64,000 nucleotides of DNA from Nocardioides pinisoli (GCF_024199985.1 NZ_JANARS010000003.1:372001-436000); one strand, 5' to 3'; shown: positions 26,136 through 33,950, counted from the stretch's first letter. Notes: a model not told the origin generated them from the sequence alone. Translations and numbers: made by a program.

Positions 26136-26275
26136 TCGTTCCGAGGAGGGCGTGATTCTCTGTATGGCGACCGCCGAGGAGTGAGAGGAACTGGTGCGCT
26201 CGTCACCCGCTTGATGTCGGGGGAGCGCACGGACACGCAAGCTAGCTCGGGCCGGTGCCGCTCGAGGCGGGATGG

Positions 26276-26938
26276 TCACCTACCGCCCGGTCGAACCAGC
26301 CCTGTCTCGTAGGCCGCGACGACGGCCTGCACGCGGTCACGCAGGCCGAGCTTCGCCAGTACCCCGGAGACGTGGGTCTTGACGGTGGTTTCGCCGAGGT
26401 AGAGCTCGGCCGCGATCTCGGCGTTGGACATCCCCCTGGCCAGGAGGCGGAGGACGTCCTTCTCACGCTCGGTCAGCGGTTGTAGTCGCGAGGCGCTATC
26501 GGGCCGAGGGGTAGGGGCGGCGCTGAACGTCTCGATGACGCGCAGCGTGACGCTCGGATCTAGCAGACCCCCGCCGTGGGCAACGGTGCGCACGGCGTCG
26601 ATGAGTCGCTCGGGCGGAGCGACCTTGAGCAGGAAGCCGCTGACTCCTGAGCGCAGCGCGGCCTCGACGTAGGCGTCCTCGTCGAACGTGGTGAGCACGA
26701 CGACCTTGACGTCGGGGGAGCTGGCGAGCACGCGCCGGGCGCCCTCGATGCCGTCGACCTCAGGCATCCGGATGTCCATGAGGACGACATCGGGCTGGGT
26801 CTCGGCGACGACGCCCACGGCGGCGGCACCGTCGGAGGCTTCACCGACCACGTCGATGTCGGTCTCGGCGCTGAGCACCATGCGCAGCCCGACGCGCACC
26901 ATGGCCTCGTCGTCGACAAGGACCACCCGGATACTCAT
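26276..26938 (-). CDS. NarL/FixJ-family response regulator
   Basis: 220 residues from ATG 26938 (MSIRVVLVDDEAMVRVGL). Receiver domain with the acidic pair D9-D10 and phosphoacceptor D55 (VVLMDIRMPE); the LuxR-type DNA-binding domain is at about 150-210 (LTEREKDVLRLLARGMSNAEIAAELYLGETTVKTHVSGVLAKLGLRDR). The start overlaps the stop of the kinase gene by 4 nt (ATGA). Third kinase/regulator pair in the window. The sequence differs from the other two regulators in the recognition helix (ETTVKTHV against EKTVRNHV and DKTVRNYV), so it should have different targets. Confidence 0.93.
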   Translation of the reverse strand: MSIRVVLVDDEAMVRVGLRMVLSAETDIDVVGEASDGAAAVGVVAETQPDVVLMDIRMPEVDGIEGARRVLASSPDVKVVVLTTFDEDAYVEAALRSGVSGFLLKVAPPERLIDAVRTVAHGGGLLDPSVTLRVIETFSAAPTPRPDSASRLQPLTEREKDVLRLLARGMSNAEIAAELYLGETTVKTHVSGVLAKLGLRDRVQAVVAAYETGLVRPGGR

Positions 26939-28107
26939 CGCCACCTCCCGGTCAGGGGGAGCCGCGCGCACACGGTGAACCCCCCGTCCGTGCTCGGCGC
27001 CGTCGTGAGCGTGCCACCGAACATCGCGGCGCGCTCACGCATCCCGACCAGCCCGTGGCCGCCGACTGCGTCCGTGGGGTGCGGGGCCCCGGCGGGGTGC
27101 CGCGGCGGGTCGTTCTCGACGGCCAGCTCCACGACGTCGGGCGCGTAGCTAACTCTCACCCGTGTCTGAGCTTGTGGCGCGTGGCGCAGCACGTTGGTGA
27201 GGGCTTCCTGGATGATGCGGTAGGCGCTCACGTCCAAGGCCCGCGGTAGTTCGGCGACCGCGCCGGAGGTGGACAGCTCCACCGGCAGACCGGCGGCTCG
27301 CACGTCGGCCACCAGCTCCGGCACCCGACGCAGCGACGGTACGACTGCCGCCGGTTCGTCGTTGCCCGACTCGCGGAGGATCCCGACGAGGGAGCGGAGC
27401 TCCTCCACGGACTGGCGCCCGAGCCGCTCGATGCCCAGCATGACGTCGCGTTCGTCCGGGCGCTCCTCGAGCACCTCGGCCAGCTGGCGGCGCAGGCCGC
27501 CGACCTGGAGGGTCATCACGCTGACCGAGTGCGCGACGGCGTCGTGCACCTCGCGCGCGATGCGGGTCCTCTCCTCCACGACGGCGGCGTGCGCGGTGGC
27601 CTCGCGTTGGGCGTCCAGCACAGCGGTCAGCTCGACGAGCTGGGCGGTCCGGGTCTGCTCCCTCTGGACGAGCGTGCCCGCCCATCGGCCCGGGTAGAAG
27701 GCCGCGGGAAAGAAGATCGTGTCCCAGCTGAGCCCGTGCTGCGTGGCGTCGGTGGCGATGAACACCAGCACGGCGAGGGTCGTGCCCAGCATGGACCGCC
27801 GGGCCGGTGCCGCGTATCCCGCCCACCCGACGGCCAGCAACACGGAGATGAGGCCGGCACCGCCAGGACCCGGGGCGCCCACCACGACCCCGACCGGGTA
27901 GAAGCCCGCCATCAGCACGCAGCCCGTCGCGGGGAACCGGATGGCGACCAGGAACGACGTCGCGATCCACAGGGCCACCAGCGTCAGCGGACCCAGATCG
28001 GGGCGGAACGTCTCGTCGAGACTCGCCTCGGCCACGGCCAGCACTCCCATGACGGGAGCCGCCAGCAGCGGGAACAGGTGGGGATCACGCCCGCGCGGCC
28101 AGTCCAT
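26935..28107 (-). CDS. Sensor histidine kinase, DesK/NarX-like (HisKA_3)
   Basis: 390 residues from ATG 28107 (MDWPRGRDPHLFPLLAAPVM). TACTCT in minus-strand reading (28115-28120) ends 7 nt upstream, a leaderless start. About five membrane helices fill residues ~12-150. A cytoplasmic helix (LVELTAVLDAQREATAHAAVVEERTRIAREVHDAVAHSVSVM) carries the phosphoacceptor His (EVHDAVAHS), and the ATPase follows with EALTNVLRH and GGHGLVGMRERA; the N box is present but the second G box is short, as usual in this family. It is shorter than the other two kinases and lacks the RLYDLD stretch. Cognate to the overlapping regulator at 26276. Confidence 0.92.
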   Translation of the reverse strand: MDWPRGRDPHLFPLLAAPVMGVLAVAEASLDETFRPDLGPLTLVALWIATSFLVAIRFPATGCVLMAGFYPVGVVVGAPGPGGAGLISVLLAVGWAGYAAPARRSMLGTTLAVLVFIATDATQHGLSWDTIFFPAAFYPGRWAGTLVQREQTRTAQLVELTAVLDAQREATAHAAVVEERTRIAREVHDAVAHSVSVMTLQVGGLRRQLAEVLEERPDERDVMLGIERLGRQSVEELRSLVGILRESGNDEPAAVVPSLRRVPELVADVRAAGLPVELSTSGAVAELPRALDVSAYRIIQEALTNVLRHAPQAQTRVRVSYAPDVVELAVENDPPRHPAGAPHPTDAVGGHGLVGMRERAAMFGGTLTTAPSTDGGFTVCARLPLTGRWR

Positions 28108-28293
28108 GGCGAGAAGAGTAGGTGCCGGTGGGGCCTGTTCGGATCCGCCACATGAAGGAGGGGCGACCTCACTGACCTCGTCCTCGTGGAGGACCGAGGT
28201 CGGTACTCCGCGATGGAAGCGCGATGAGGGCGCGGGCAGAAAGAGTCCTCGATGTCGCCGACGGTCGGCGACGACAGACACGAAGGATCCGAC

Positions 28294-29001
28294 ATGACGA
28301 CCACTGCCCCCATCACCGAACCCACCCAGACCGCTGCCCGCGAGGCTGCTCACCCGACCCGCGGGTCCAGCACCCTGCGCCTGGTGGGAGGTGTCGCGCT
28401 GGTGGTCGGTCCGTTGCTGTTCTCCGCCGGCATGCTGACCTCGCCACCGCAGGAGAGCTTCTCCGACGCCGACTACATCGCGGCACTCTCCCGAGACCTG
28501 ACGATGACGCAGATCTCGGCACTGTTCCTGCACTACGCGAACGTGCTGATCGGGCTGGGCATCCTGGCAGCGCCGTCCCTGGTGAGGGGCGCGCGTGGCA
28601 TGCGGCTCGTCGTGCTCGGTTCGCTCGCCACCGCCCTGGGATTCGTCAACGTGTCCGGGATGCTCCTCTCGGACTGGTGGAACTCCGCAGCCGGCTCCGT
28701 GCTCGAGCCCGCGCAGGCAGAAGCAGTGTTCGCCCACGTCAAGGCGGCCTCCCTGCTGCCCTTCTGGGACGGCACGGAGACCCTGTCGACGATCGGCACA
28801 ATCATGGTTCTCGCCGGGCTCGCCCGAGCCGGTGTGCTGGGCTGGTGGACGATCGCCCTGCTGGTCACCGGCGTCGCCGCCCTGATCGTCCTGGGCTCGA
28901 CACTGCCGGTCCTCGCGGCCGGTGCGGTGCTGGTCGGCTTCGCGCCGTTCGCGCTCATCGGGATGCGCCTCCTCCAGCGCCACCGGCTCGAGGGCCGCTG
29001 A
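28294..29001 (+). CDS. Multi-pass membrane protein divergent from the third kinase operon
   Basis: 235 residues from ATG 28294 with GAAGGA 7 nt upstream. About six hydrophobic segments: LRLVGGVALVVGPLLFSAGML, MTQISALFLHYANVLIGLGILA, LVVLGSLATALGFVNVSGMLL, LSTIGTIMVLAGLARAGVLG, WWTIALLVTGVAALIVLGSTL and VLAAGAVLVGFAPFALIGM. No family name known to me, but size and topology resemble the proteins at 1002 and 8613, which also adjoin kinase/regulator pairs. Here the gene is divergent rather than in the operon, across a 186-bp gap. It may be a target or accessory sensor. A hairpin at 29021-29062 follows its stop. Confidence 0.78.
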   Translation: MTTTAPITEPTQTAAREAAHPTRGSSTLRLVGGVALVVGPLLFSAGMLTSPPQESFSDADYIAALSRDLTMTQISALFLHYANVLIGLGILAAPSLVRGARGMRLVVLGSLATALGFVNVSGMLLSDWWNSAAGSVLEPAQAEAVFAHVKAASLLPFWDGTETLSTIGTIMVLAGLARAGVLGWWTIALLVTGVAALIVLGSTLPVLAAGAVLVGFAPFALIGMRLLQRHRLEGR

Positions 29002-29020
29002 CACACCCAGGGCCAGGTCA

Positions 29021-29062
29021 GACGGTGAGGGTGGAGAGCATCCGCGACCCCCCTTCACCGTC
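29021..29062 (+). terminator. Hairpin after the membrane-protein gene
   Basis: Perfect 8-bp arms GACGGTGA (29021-29028) and TCACCGTC (29055-29062) with further G-C pairing inside (AGGG against CCCC). It begins 19 bp after the stop at 29001; no U tract. Confidence 0.5.
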
Positions 29063-29191
29063 GGACCGCAGCCTTGCGGAGGCGATTGCCGAAGACGTCG
29101 ACCGGATCAGCGCCGGTCACCCGCGTTGCCCGTTGACGGTGCCGTCCGCGTGCACCGCGCCGACCACGATCTTTGACCACGGAGACATCAG

Positions 29192-29539
29192 ATGACCCTT
29201 GAACGCACCGAGCGCGTCCGCGACCTGTACCAGGCCTTCAACGATCGGGACCTCGATGCTGTCGTCGCCACGATGGCCCCCGAGGTCGTCTGGCCGAACG
29301 GCTGGGAAGGTGGCCGACTGGTGGGACGCGACAGCGTGAGGAACTACTGGGAGCGCCAGTGGCTTCACATCCGGCCGATCATGACGGTGCGAAGCGTCGA
29401 GGAACGCACCGACGGAAACGTGGAGGCGAAAGTTCACCTCCTGGTGCGCGACCCGGCCGGCAACGTCTTGTCACGCTCCAGCGCAGTACACGTCTACACC
29501 TTCACGCGCGATCTCGTTCAGCACATGGTGGCCGAATAG
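29192..29539 (+). CDS. SnoaL-like/NTF2-fold small protein
   Basis: 115 residues from ATG 29192, with GGAGA upstream (ACGGAGACATCAG). The pattern RVRDLYQAFNDRDLDAVVATMAPEVVWPNGWEGGRLVGRDSVRNYW ... HVYTFTRDLVQHMVAE is that of SnoaL/nuclear-transport-factor-2-like domains: a helical start, then a cone-shaped beta sheet that encloses a small ligand. Family members range from cyclases and isomerases to proteins without known activity; I cannot choose. Its last ~20 bp overlap the 3' end of the frameshifted gene on the opposite strand. It is a soluble, stand-alone gene. Confidence 0.82.
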   Translation: MTLERTERVRDLYQAFNDRDLDAVVATMAPEVVWPNGWEGGRLVGRDSVRNYWERQWLHIRPIMTVRSVEERTDGNVEAKVHLLVRDPAGNVLSRSSAVHVYTFTRDLVQHMVAE

Positions 29540-29767
29540 CGCCGCTTCGCCACCGCCCGGTCGTAGTGCTCGATGGCCTGCTCGACGTGGTCGTCCCACT
29601 TCGCTTCGATCGAGCTCGAGTTGTTGGACTTCCGCCAGAAGGACCGAGACGGCGTCGGCAAGTTCTTTGGCGATCCCATCCGGCGTCGGTTCGCCCTCGG
29701 CCAACCCCAGTTGCGTGAGCCAAGTGGCGCGCTGGCGCCAGCGACTGCGCTGTTCGAGCGTGCTCAT
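29518..29767 (-). pseudogene. Frameshifted small helical protein gene
   Basis: From ATG 29767 the frame reads MSTLEQRSRWRQRATWLTQLG ... DAVSVLLAEVQQLELDRS and then loses protein-like character. Shifting by one base near 29620-29625 restores EAKWDDHVEQAIEHYDRAVAKRRYSATMC and a TGA at 29518-29520. The region from start to stop is 250 nt, exactly one more than 83 codons, so a single inserted base explains it. The intact product would be an ~82-residue helical protein that I cannot name. Without repair it should be non-functional, unless the base is a sequencing error. Confidence 0.6.
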
Positions 29768-30345
29768 GACGCCTGCCTCTCCTCGGGCCTTCCTCTGGCC
29801 CCGTGCAGCAGTCAAGACCCACACCTGGACGTTGGCCAGACACCTGGGTACCACTGGCCAAGGCCAGACGACCGTCCGCCACCGCAATCCGTGCGTCCCT
29901 GCCGGGCTCGCGCCAAATCACACCGCAATCGCATAGGGGGCGCTCGGGGGAAATTCGGGGGAAAGTCTCGAGGGACTCGGGCCGCAGGTGCCGCATCGAC
30001 CGGACCCCAACAGCTCCGCACTAGGGGCCGTCCGGGCGCCTCGCGGGTGGCCGAGGCCACGCGGGATCAGATGTCGCAACTCGACGTTGAGTTCCTCATG
30101 GCGCTTCTACCGGAAACTACGTGTCACGTTCTCGTGGTCCAGCGGCGCCCCCCTATGCGATTGAGGTGTGGTAACGCTGAAGTCGAGACGTACGCACATG
30201 CCGCTGCGAGTGCGTATCGAACCCGCGTCTTACCGCCGCCTGCCGGCGCAGCTCGGACTTCCGGATCTGCCGATGACAGGGCGATTCGCTGGCTTCACGG
30301 CAAGGGACGCTCGCGAGCCGACGTCACGGGCAGGTGAACCCATCG
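29768..30345. other. Gene-free stretch with palindromes and repeat copy f
   Basis: 578 bp in which none of the open frames looks protein-like. It holds two near-identical short blocks (CGGGGGAAA at 29945 and again at 29956), a dyad with arms TACGCAC and GTGCGTA around a 12-nt loop (about 30190-30215), and repeat copy f at 30258-30280. It may be the debris of an earlier gene or insertion. Confidence 0.45.
30258..30280 (+). repeat. Intergenic repeat family, copy f (short form)
   Basis: CTTCCGGATCTGCCGATGAC followed by AGG: the left end and right end of the family joined, with the middle missing. It lies 66 bp beyond the stop of the minus-strand VOC gene. Confidence 0.6.
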
Positions 30346-30711
30346 TCAGCGGCGTTGACAGACCATGAGCGGGTTGCCGTCCGGATCCTCGAACTGGACG
30401 AAGAAAACGCTGCCAATGTCCTCGACATCCGACGTGATCTTGGTTCCCAGACCTTCTAGGTGTCGCACGGTGGCGGCAATGTCTTGCGTCCACAGGAAGA
30501 ACCTCGGCGGCCCTGAAACGTCGAAGTCGGGACGGTTGGCGTCCAAGGCGAGCCTGGTCTCCCCGTCGGTGGGAACGTCGAAGATTGTTCCGCCGTGTGA
30601 ACTCGTCCCGGGATCGAAGCCGAGCAGGTCGGCGTACCACTCGATGGCCGAGGACATGTCTCGCACCGGGATGAAGACTTGCCCCACGATGCGCTGTACC
30701 GGGCTGGTCAC
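30346..30711 (-). CDS. VOC/glyoxalase-family protein
   Basis: 121 residues from GTG 30711 (VTSPVQRIVGQVFIPVRDMSSAI). TACGAT, read on the minus strand at 30719-30724, ends 7 nt before it; the ATG at 30720 overlaps that box and is therefore less likely. One complete VOC module: IVGQVFIPVRDMSSAIEWYADLLGF ... GGTIFDVPTDGETRLALDA ... FFLWTQDIAATVRHLEGLGTKI ... FFVQFEDPDGNPLMVCQ. The positions of possible metal ligands are not all conserved and I cannot assign a reaction; glyoxalase, dioxygenase or resistance-type binding are options. Cytoplasmic. Repeat copies f and g lie on either side. Confidence 0.85.
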   Translation of the reverse strand: MTSPVQRIVGQVFIPVRDMSSAIEWYADLLGFDPGTSSHGGTIFDVPTDGETRLALDANRPDFDVSGPPRFFLWTQDIAATVRHLEGLGTKITSDVEDIGSVFFVQFEDPDGNPLMVCQRR

Positions 30712-30745
30712 GAGACGCATCGTAGAGGCCAGTCCGGAGCACCAA

Positions 30746-30777
30746 CGTCCGCACATGCCGCCCCGTCGTGCGTCCGG
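30746..30777 (+). repeat. Intergenic repeat family, copy g
   Basis: CGTCCGCACATGCCG followed by CCCCGTCGTGCGTCCGG: family elements in shuffled order, just upstream of the VOC gene. Confidence 0.5.
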
Positions 30778-30954
30778 AGAAAGGACCGCCGTGAAGACCC
30801 GTGAGCGGGACCGACATGTTGCACCGCGCTTGTCGGAGGCGCTGCCGGAGAGATGGTCGACGCGCAACGGCCACCTGTCGACCGTCGCCGCCGACGGCCA
30901 CCTCGCACGTGACGACGACCGACCGCTCCGCAGGTAGCGGCCTCACGAATCGAC

Positions 30955-31001
30955 CATCCGGGTCTGCCGCGACCCGTGCGTCCGCACACGCCGATGAGCG
31001 G
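30955..31001 (+). repeat. Intergenic repeat family, copy h (best reference copy)
   Basis: 47 nt: CATCCGGGTCTGCCGCGACC, then CGTGCGTCCGCACACGCC, then GATGAGCGG. The right half can fold (CCGC.CA.....TGAGCGG). It ends 2 bp before the TAGGTT promoter of the P-loop kinase gene. Confidence 0.8.
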
Positions 31002-31015
31002 AATAGGTTCGACCT

Positions 31016-31564
31016 GTGCTCGTACAACTGTCTGGAGTCCCGGGTGCGGGCAAGTCGAGGCTCGCCAGGTCGATCGCGGCAGCGAGCAACTTCGTCGTCC
31101 TGGACACTGACGTATTAAAGAGCTCGCTCATCGAATCCCGTGTGCCCGTCGCCGACGCAGGAGCCGCCACGTATGCGGCGACCTTGGCGCTCGCGCAGGA
31201 CTTGCTCCACCAGGGTCGAGACGTGCTGCTGGACTCGCCGTGCAGGTATGAAGAGCTGCTGAAATCCGGTCAGCAGATCGCTCGCGAGCATGGTGTGCGT
31301 TACGGGTTCATCGAGCTCTGGGTCCGGGACTGGACGACCGTGCTGGCTCGTCTCGACGCACGTTCCCCGATCTCCTCGCAGGTGGCGTCGGCGACAGCGC
31401 CGGCCCCAGGAACCGTATGGGAGTTCGGCACAGCCGAAGAGACACTCGCGACCTGGCAGACCCAGCTCGTTCGTCCAGAGCGTGACTGGCTTCGGCTGGA
31501 CGCCGAGAGTGCGGCGGATGAGAACCTCAGCGCGGCCCTTCGCTATCTCCACTCCGATCGCTAG
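31016..31564 (+). CDS. P-loop NTPase/kinase-like protein (AAA_33 type)
   Basis: 182 residues from GTG 31016 (VLVQLSGVPGAGKSRLARSI). TAGGTT at 31004-31009 ends 6 nt upstream, a leaderless start. The Walker A motif GVPGAGKS is at residues 7-14, a Walker B-like LDTDVLKSSL follows at ~29, and the segment GRDVLLDSPCRYEELLKSGQQIAREHGVRYGFIELWV resembles small-molecule kinases of the zeta-toxin/chloramphenicol phosphotransferase-like superfamily. A lid-type RPERDWLRLDA comes near the end. Substrate unknown; an antibiotic- or nucleoside-type phosphotransferase is a possibility only. Flanked by repeat copies h and i. Confidence 0.85.
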   Translation: MLVQLSGVPGAGKSRLARSIAAASNFVVLDTDVLKSSLIESRVPVADAGAATYAATLALAQDLLHQGRDVLLDSPCRYEELLKSGQQIAREHGVRYGFIELWVRDWTTVLARLDARSPISSQVASATAPAPGTVWEFGTAEETLATWQTQLVRPERDWLRLDAESAADENLSAALRYLHSDR

Positions 31565-31576
31565 CGAGAGGCCGAA

Positions 31577-31632
31577 CATCCGGAACTGCCGCGTTGAGGG
31601 CGGCAAGGCTCGCCCCGATCTACCGCAACCCG
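31577..31632 (+). repeat. Intergenic repeat family, copy i (long form)
   Basis: CATCCGGAACTGCCGCGTTG, then AGGGCGGCAAGGCTCGCCCC and GATCTACCGCAACCCG. Shares the TTGAGGGCGGC insert with copy b. It starts 13 bp after the stop of the P-loop gene. Confidence 0.75.
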
Positions 31633-31662
31633 AGCCGTCGCCCCACGCTGGCAGATGTGCAG

Positions 31663-31708
31663 GACGTCATGAGTTCTGGCGGTTCGGACCGGGAATTCTC
31701 ATGACGTC
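31663..31708. repeat. 46-bp inverted repeat with 11-bp perfect arms
   Basis: Arms GACGTCATGAG (31663-31673) and CTCATGACGTC (31698-31708); TTC and GAA just inside extend the stem with a small bulge. The same ATGACGTC occurs a third time at 31741-31748. Could be an operator, a terminator or a mobile-element end. Confidence 0.6.
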
Positions 31709-31761
31709 ATGGCAGGCGGTCGTTGGGACAGCCACTGGGCATGACGTCCCAAGAGTCGGCA

Positions 31762-31802
31762 CATCCGGATCTGCCCCGATCAGCGCACGGACCAATGAAC
31801 GG
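31762..31802 (+). repeat. Intergenic repeat family, copy j
   Basis: CATCCGGATCTGCCCCGATC ... CCAATGAACGG, a shortened copy lacking part of the middle. Confidence 0.7.
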
Positions 31803-31865
31803 ACGTTCCCCGCACCCTGCGACGCGCGAGATGGCGACCTTGCTCACGTCGCGGGCGTGGGAGAG

Positions 31866-31970
31866 ATGGCAGAGATCCTGGTGGAGTACGGGTCTGCGGG
31901 ACATTCGGGTCGGACGCGAGTACGCGTGACCCCCGAGGTGCTCATCGAGGACACCTTCCTGCGGTCCTAG
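31866..31970 (+). CDS. Possible 34-residue small ORF
   Basis: ATG 31866 with GGGAGAG upstream encodes MAEILVEYGSAGHSGRTRVR... and ends FLRS before TAG 31968-31970. Repeat copy k starts 3 bp later, as other copies do after genes. Too short to judge; it may also be the end of a lost gene. Confidence 0.25.
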   Translation: MAEILVEYGSAGHSGRTRVRVTPEVLIEDTFLRS

Positions 31971-31973
31971 CAA

Positions 31974-32010
31974 CATCCGGATCGGCCGCGTCGTGGGTCG
32001 CATGCTCGCC
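31974..32010 (+). repeat. Intergenic repeat family, copy k
   Basis: CATCCGGATCGGCCGCGTCG then TGGGTCGCATGCTCGCC: left end well conserved, right end diverged. Right-most copy seen. Confidence 0.6.
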
Positions 32011-32134
32011 GTCGCTGGCCTGCGGACCGACATCCCAGCACGGAACTGACAGGCTGAGCTCCAGAGGCACCCACCGCCCCCGGTGACAGCGACCGGACAG
32101 CCCGGCCACGTAGTACCGAACCAGGGAGACAGAC

Positions 32135-32380
32135 ATGCGACCGACCGACCCGTACGCCCAGCTCTCCCCCGAGGCAGTCAGCATCGTCGATCAGCTTGTC
32201 GGCATCGCTCACGACGAGGACCGCCCCGAGGACGCTGCGATCGAGTGGTACACGCCCGATGAGGAGCCGCCGGTCGAGGCTCTCGAAGAGCTCCAGAGGG
32301 CTGGCATCTGCCACCACTACCGGGAGAACGAGTCGGTCATCGTCAGCTTCACTGCGGAGGGTGGGCGCCGACACGTTTGA
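32135..32380 (+). CDS. Small acidic hypothetical protein
   Basis: 81 residues from ATG 32135 (MRPTDPYAQLSPEAVSIVDQ) with GGGAGA 5 nt upstream. The protein is acidic and has a short pattern DDEDRPEDAAIEWYTPDEEPPVEALEELQRAGICHHYREN that could form two helices and a strand. No family recognised and no signal peptide. It is the last gene of the repeat-containing region and stands alone; the following 270 bp up to 32655 hold no protein-like frame but contain the dyad at 32614-32628. Confidence 0.55.
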   Translation: MRPTDPYAQLSPEAVSIVDQLVGIAHDEDRPEDAAIEWYTPDEEPPVEALEELQRAGICHHYRENESVIVSFTAEGGRRHV

Positions 32381-32613
32381 GCTTGGCCTTCTGACGTACC
32401 GACAGCGGTACTGGCCGCAGCGTCGGAGAAGCAGGTGTGGTTCGTCGATTCCGCGGGCTGGCGGAGGCGTTCGCCAGCCTCCCTGAGCCCCGTCCGGTCG
32501 AGACGCGTCGCGAGCTCCGACACATCCCGCTCGAGCGGTGACGTGCATCGAGCCGCCTGCAAGCGGAACCCGGGTCGGCCCGCAACTTCCGGCTGGGTCC
32601 CTGCGTCACACGT

Positions 32614-32628
32614 GTTGCGGCCCGCAAC
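32614..32628. promoter_or_regulatory. 15-bp near-perfect dyad upstream of the RTX-like gene
   Basis: Arms GTTGCGG and CCGCAAC around a single base. A second CCCGCAAC half-site lies about 40 bp upstream (near 32579). Possible operator; no regulator identified. Confidence 0.35.
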
Positions 32629-32654
32629 CGGAGCCGACCCCCCGAAGGAGAGCC

Positions 32655-33938
32655 ATGCGACGCATGCCCATCACTGTCTCGTTGATCGCCCTGGCGCCGC
32701 TCGGTGTCATGGGCCTGCTCGCTGGTCCCGCGACGGCCCAGGTGACCTGTGACGGCAAGGTGCCCACGATCGTCGTCGTCCCCGGTACGCCGACCACCGG
32801 CACGCCTGGGGACGACGTCATCCTCGGCACGTACGCCCAGGACCGGATCGACGGCGGTGCGGGCAACGACACCATCTGCGGGCTCGGCAACGGGGACACC
32901 CTGGTCGGCGGCCCGGGGGACGACCGGCTCTTCGGCGGCCTCGACGACTACTACGTCCCCGACGACGGCTACTTCGGCGACACCCTCGTGCCGGGTCCCG
33001 GGAACGACCACGTGGACCTCGGCGACGACCCCGCGTCGGCGAACGTCGACTGGGTCGACCGGCCGGCCCGGTACGACAGGGTCGTCTAGGCCGACGCGCC
33101 CGGACCGGTGAGCGTGGACCTCTCGGCCGGTACGGCGACGGGCGAGGGCACGGACACGATCGTGGTGCCGGCCTACTCCGGCGGGATCGTGGGCTCGGCG
33201 TACGACGACGTGCTCACGGGGACGGACGGTCCGGACCGCATCGACGGCGGCGCCGGCGACGACCGCATCGACGCCCTCGGCGGCAACGACGAGCTCGAGA
33301 CCGGAACGGGCGAGGACGTCGTGCGCGGACGTGGCGGCGACGACTACATCATGTCCCCGGACAAGGGACGCGACCGGCTCTACGGCGACGGTGGGGAGGA
33401 CTCGGTCCAGGGGCGCGGGCCCGGCAGTGCGATCGGCGGTGGCGCCGGCGACGACTACCTCGTCTCCTGGCTCGGCGCCAGCGTCCACGGCGGTCCGGGC
33501 AACGACGACATCGTCGCAGACGTCATCCGCAGGCGGACGATCGAGATCGACGGCGGCGACGGGCGGCGGGACACCGTCTCGCTGCGGGCGCCGAAGTCGG
33601 AGTTCCCCCGGGGCTCGAGGTACGTCATCGACGTGCCGCGCAAGCGCGTGACGGTCGACGGCGCGAAGCGGGCGCGCTACGAGGGCATCGAGGACACGAG
33701 GTTCTCGGGGCGTCCCGGCAGCCTGGCCTACCTGGGCGGGTCGGGGCGCGACCGCCTCTCGGTGAGCGGCGGCATGCAGGTGACGGCGTACGGGCGCCGT
33801 GGGCCCGACATCCTCGTGGGCGGTTCGCGCAGCGACCTCCTCGACGGTGGTCCGGGTCGCGACGCGGTCGTCGGTGGTCCCGGGCGGGACCGGTGCATCA
33901 GCGCCGAGCAGCGACGGCAGTGCGAGGTGCGCCGCTGA
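32655..33938 (+). pseudogene. Secreted RTX-like repeat protein interrupted by an in-frame TAG
   Basis: ATG 32655 with AAGGAG upstream starts a signal peptide (MPITVSLIALAPLGVMGLLAGPATAQ). Repeats follow (GGAGNDTICGLGNGDTLVGGPGDDRLFGG) up to DRPARYDRVV, where TAG at 33087-33089 ends the frame. The same frame continues without any shift as ADAPGPVSVDLSAGTATGEG ... AYDDVLTGTDGPDRIDGGAGDDRID and runs to TGA 33936-33938, with the Cys-containing tail DRCISAEQRRQCEVRR. The paralogue at 37354-38850 has sense codons across the equivalent junction. So a single nonsense mutation splits a ~428-residue protein; the first 144 residues might still be secreted. Read-through or sequencing error are alternatives. 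Confidence 0.78.
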
Positions 33939-33950
33939 CGGACGTCGTCG

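Larger units (their letters stand above)
31565..32134. other. Gene-poor stretch with three repeat copies
   Basis: 570 bp holding repeat copies i, j and k, the inverted repeat 31663-31708 and at most one tiny ORF (31866-31970). I see no larger protein-like frame. Confidence 0.5.

Noticed and set aside
29502-29996. Minus-strand ORF beginning MRHLRPESLETF
   Set aside because: Partly another frame of the frameshifted gene 29518-29767; upstream part not protein-like and without ribosome site.
22446-32010. Chromosomal integron cassette array
   Set aside because: Same-orientation repeats between small genes resemble attC arrays, but the core-site boxes are not present and no intI is in the window; kept only as a comparison.
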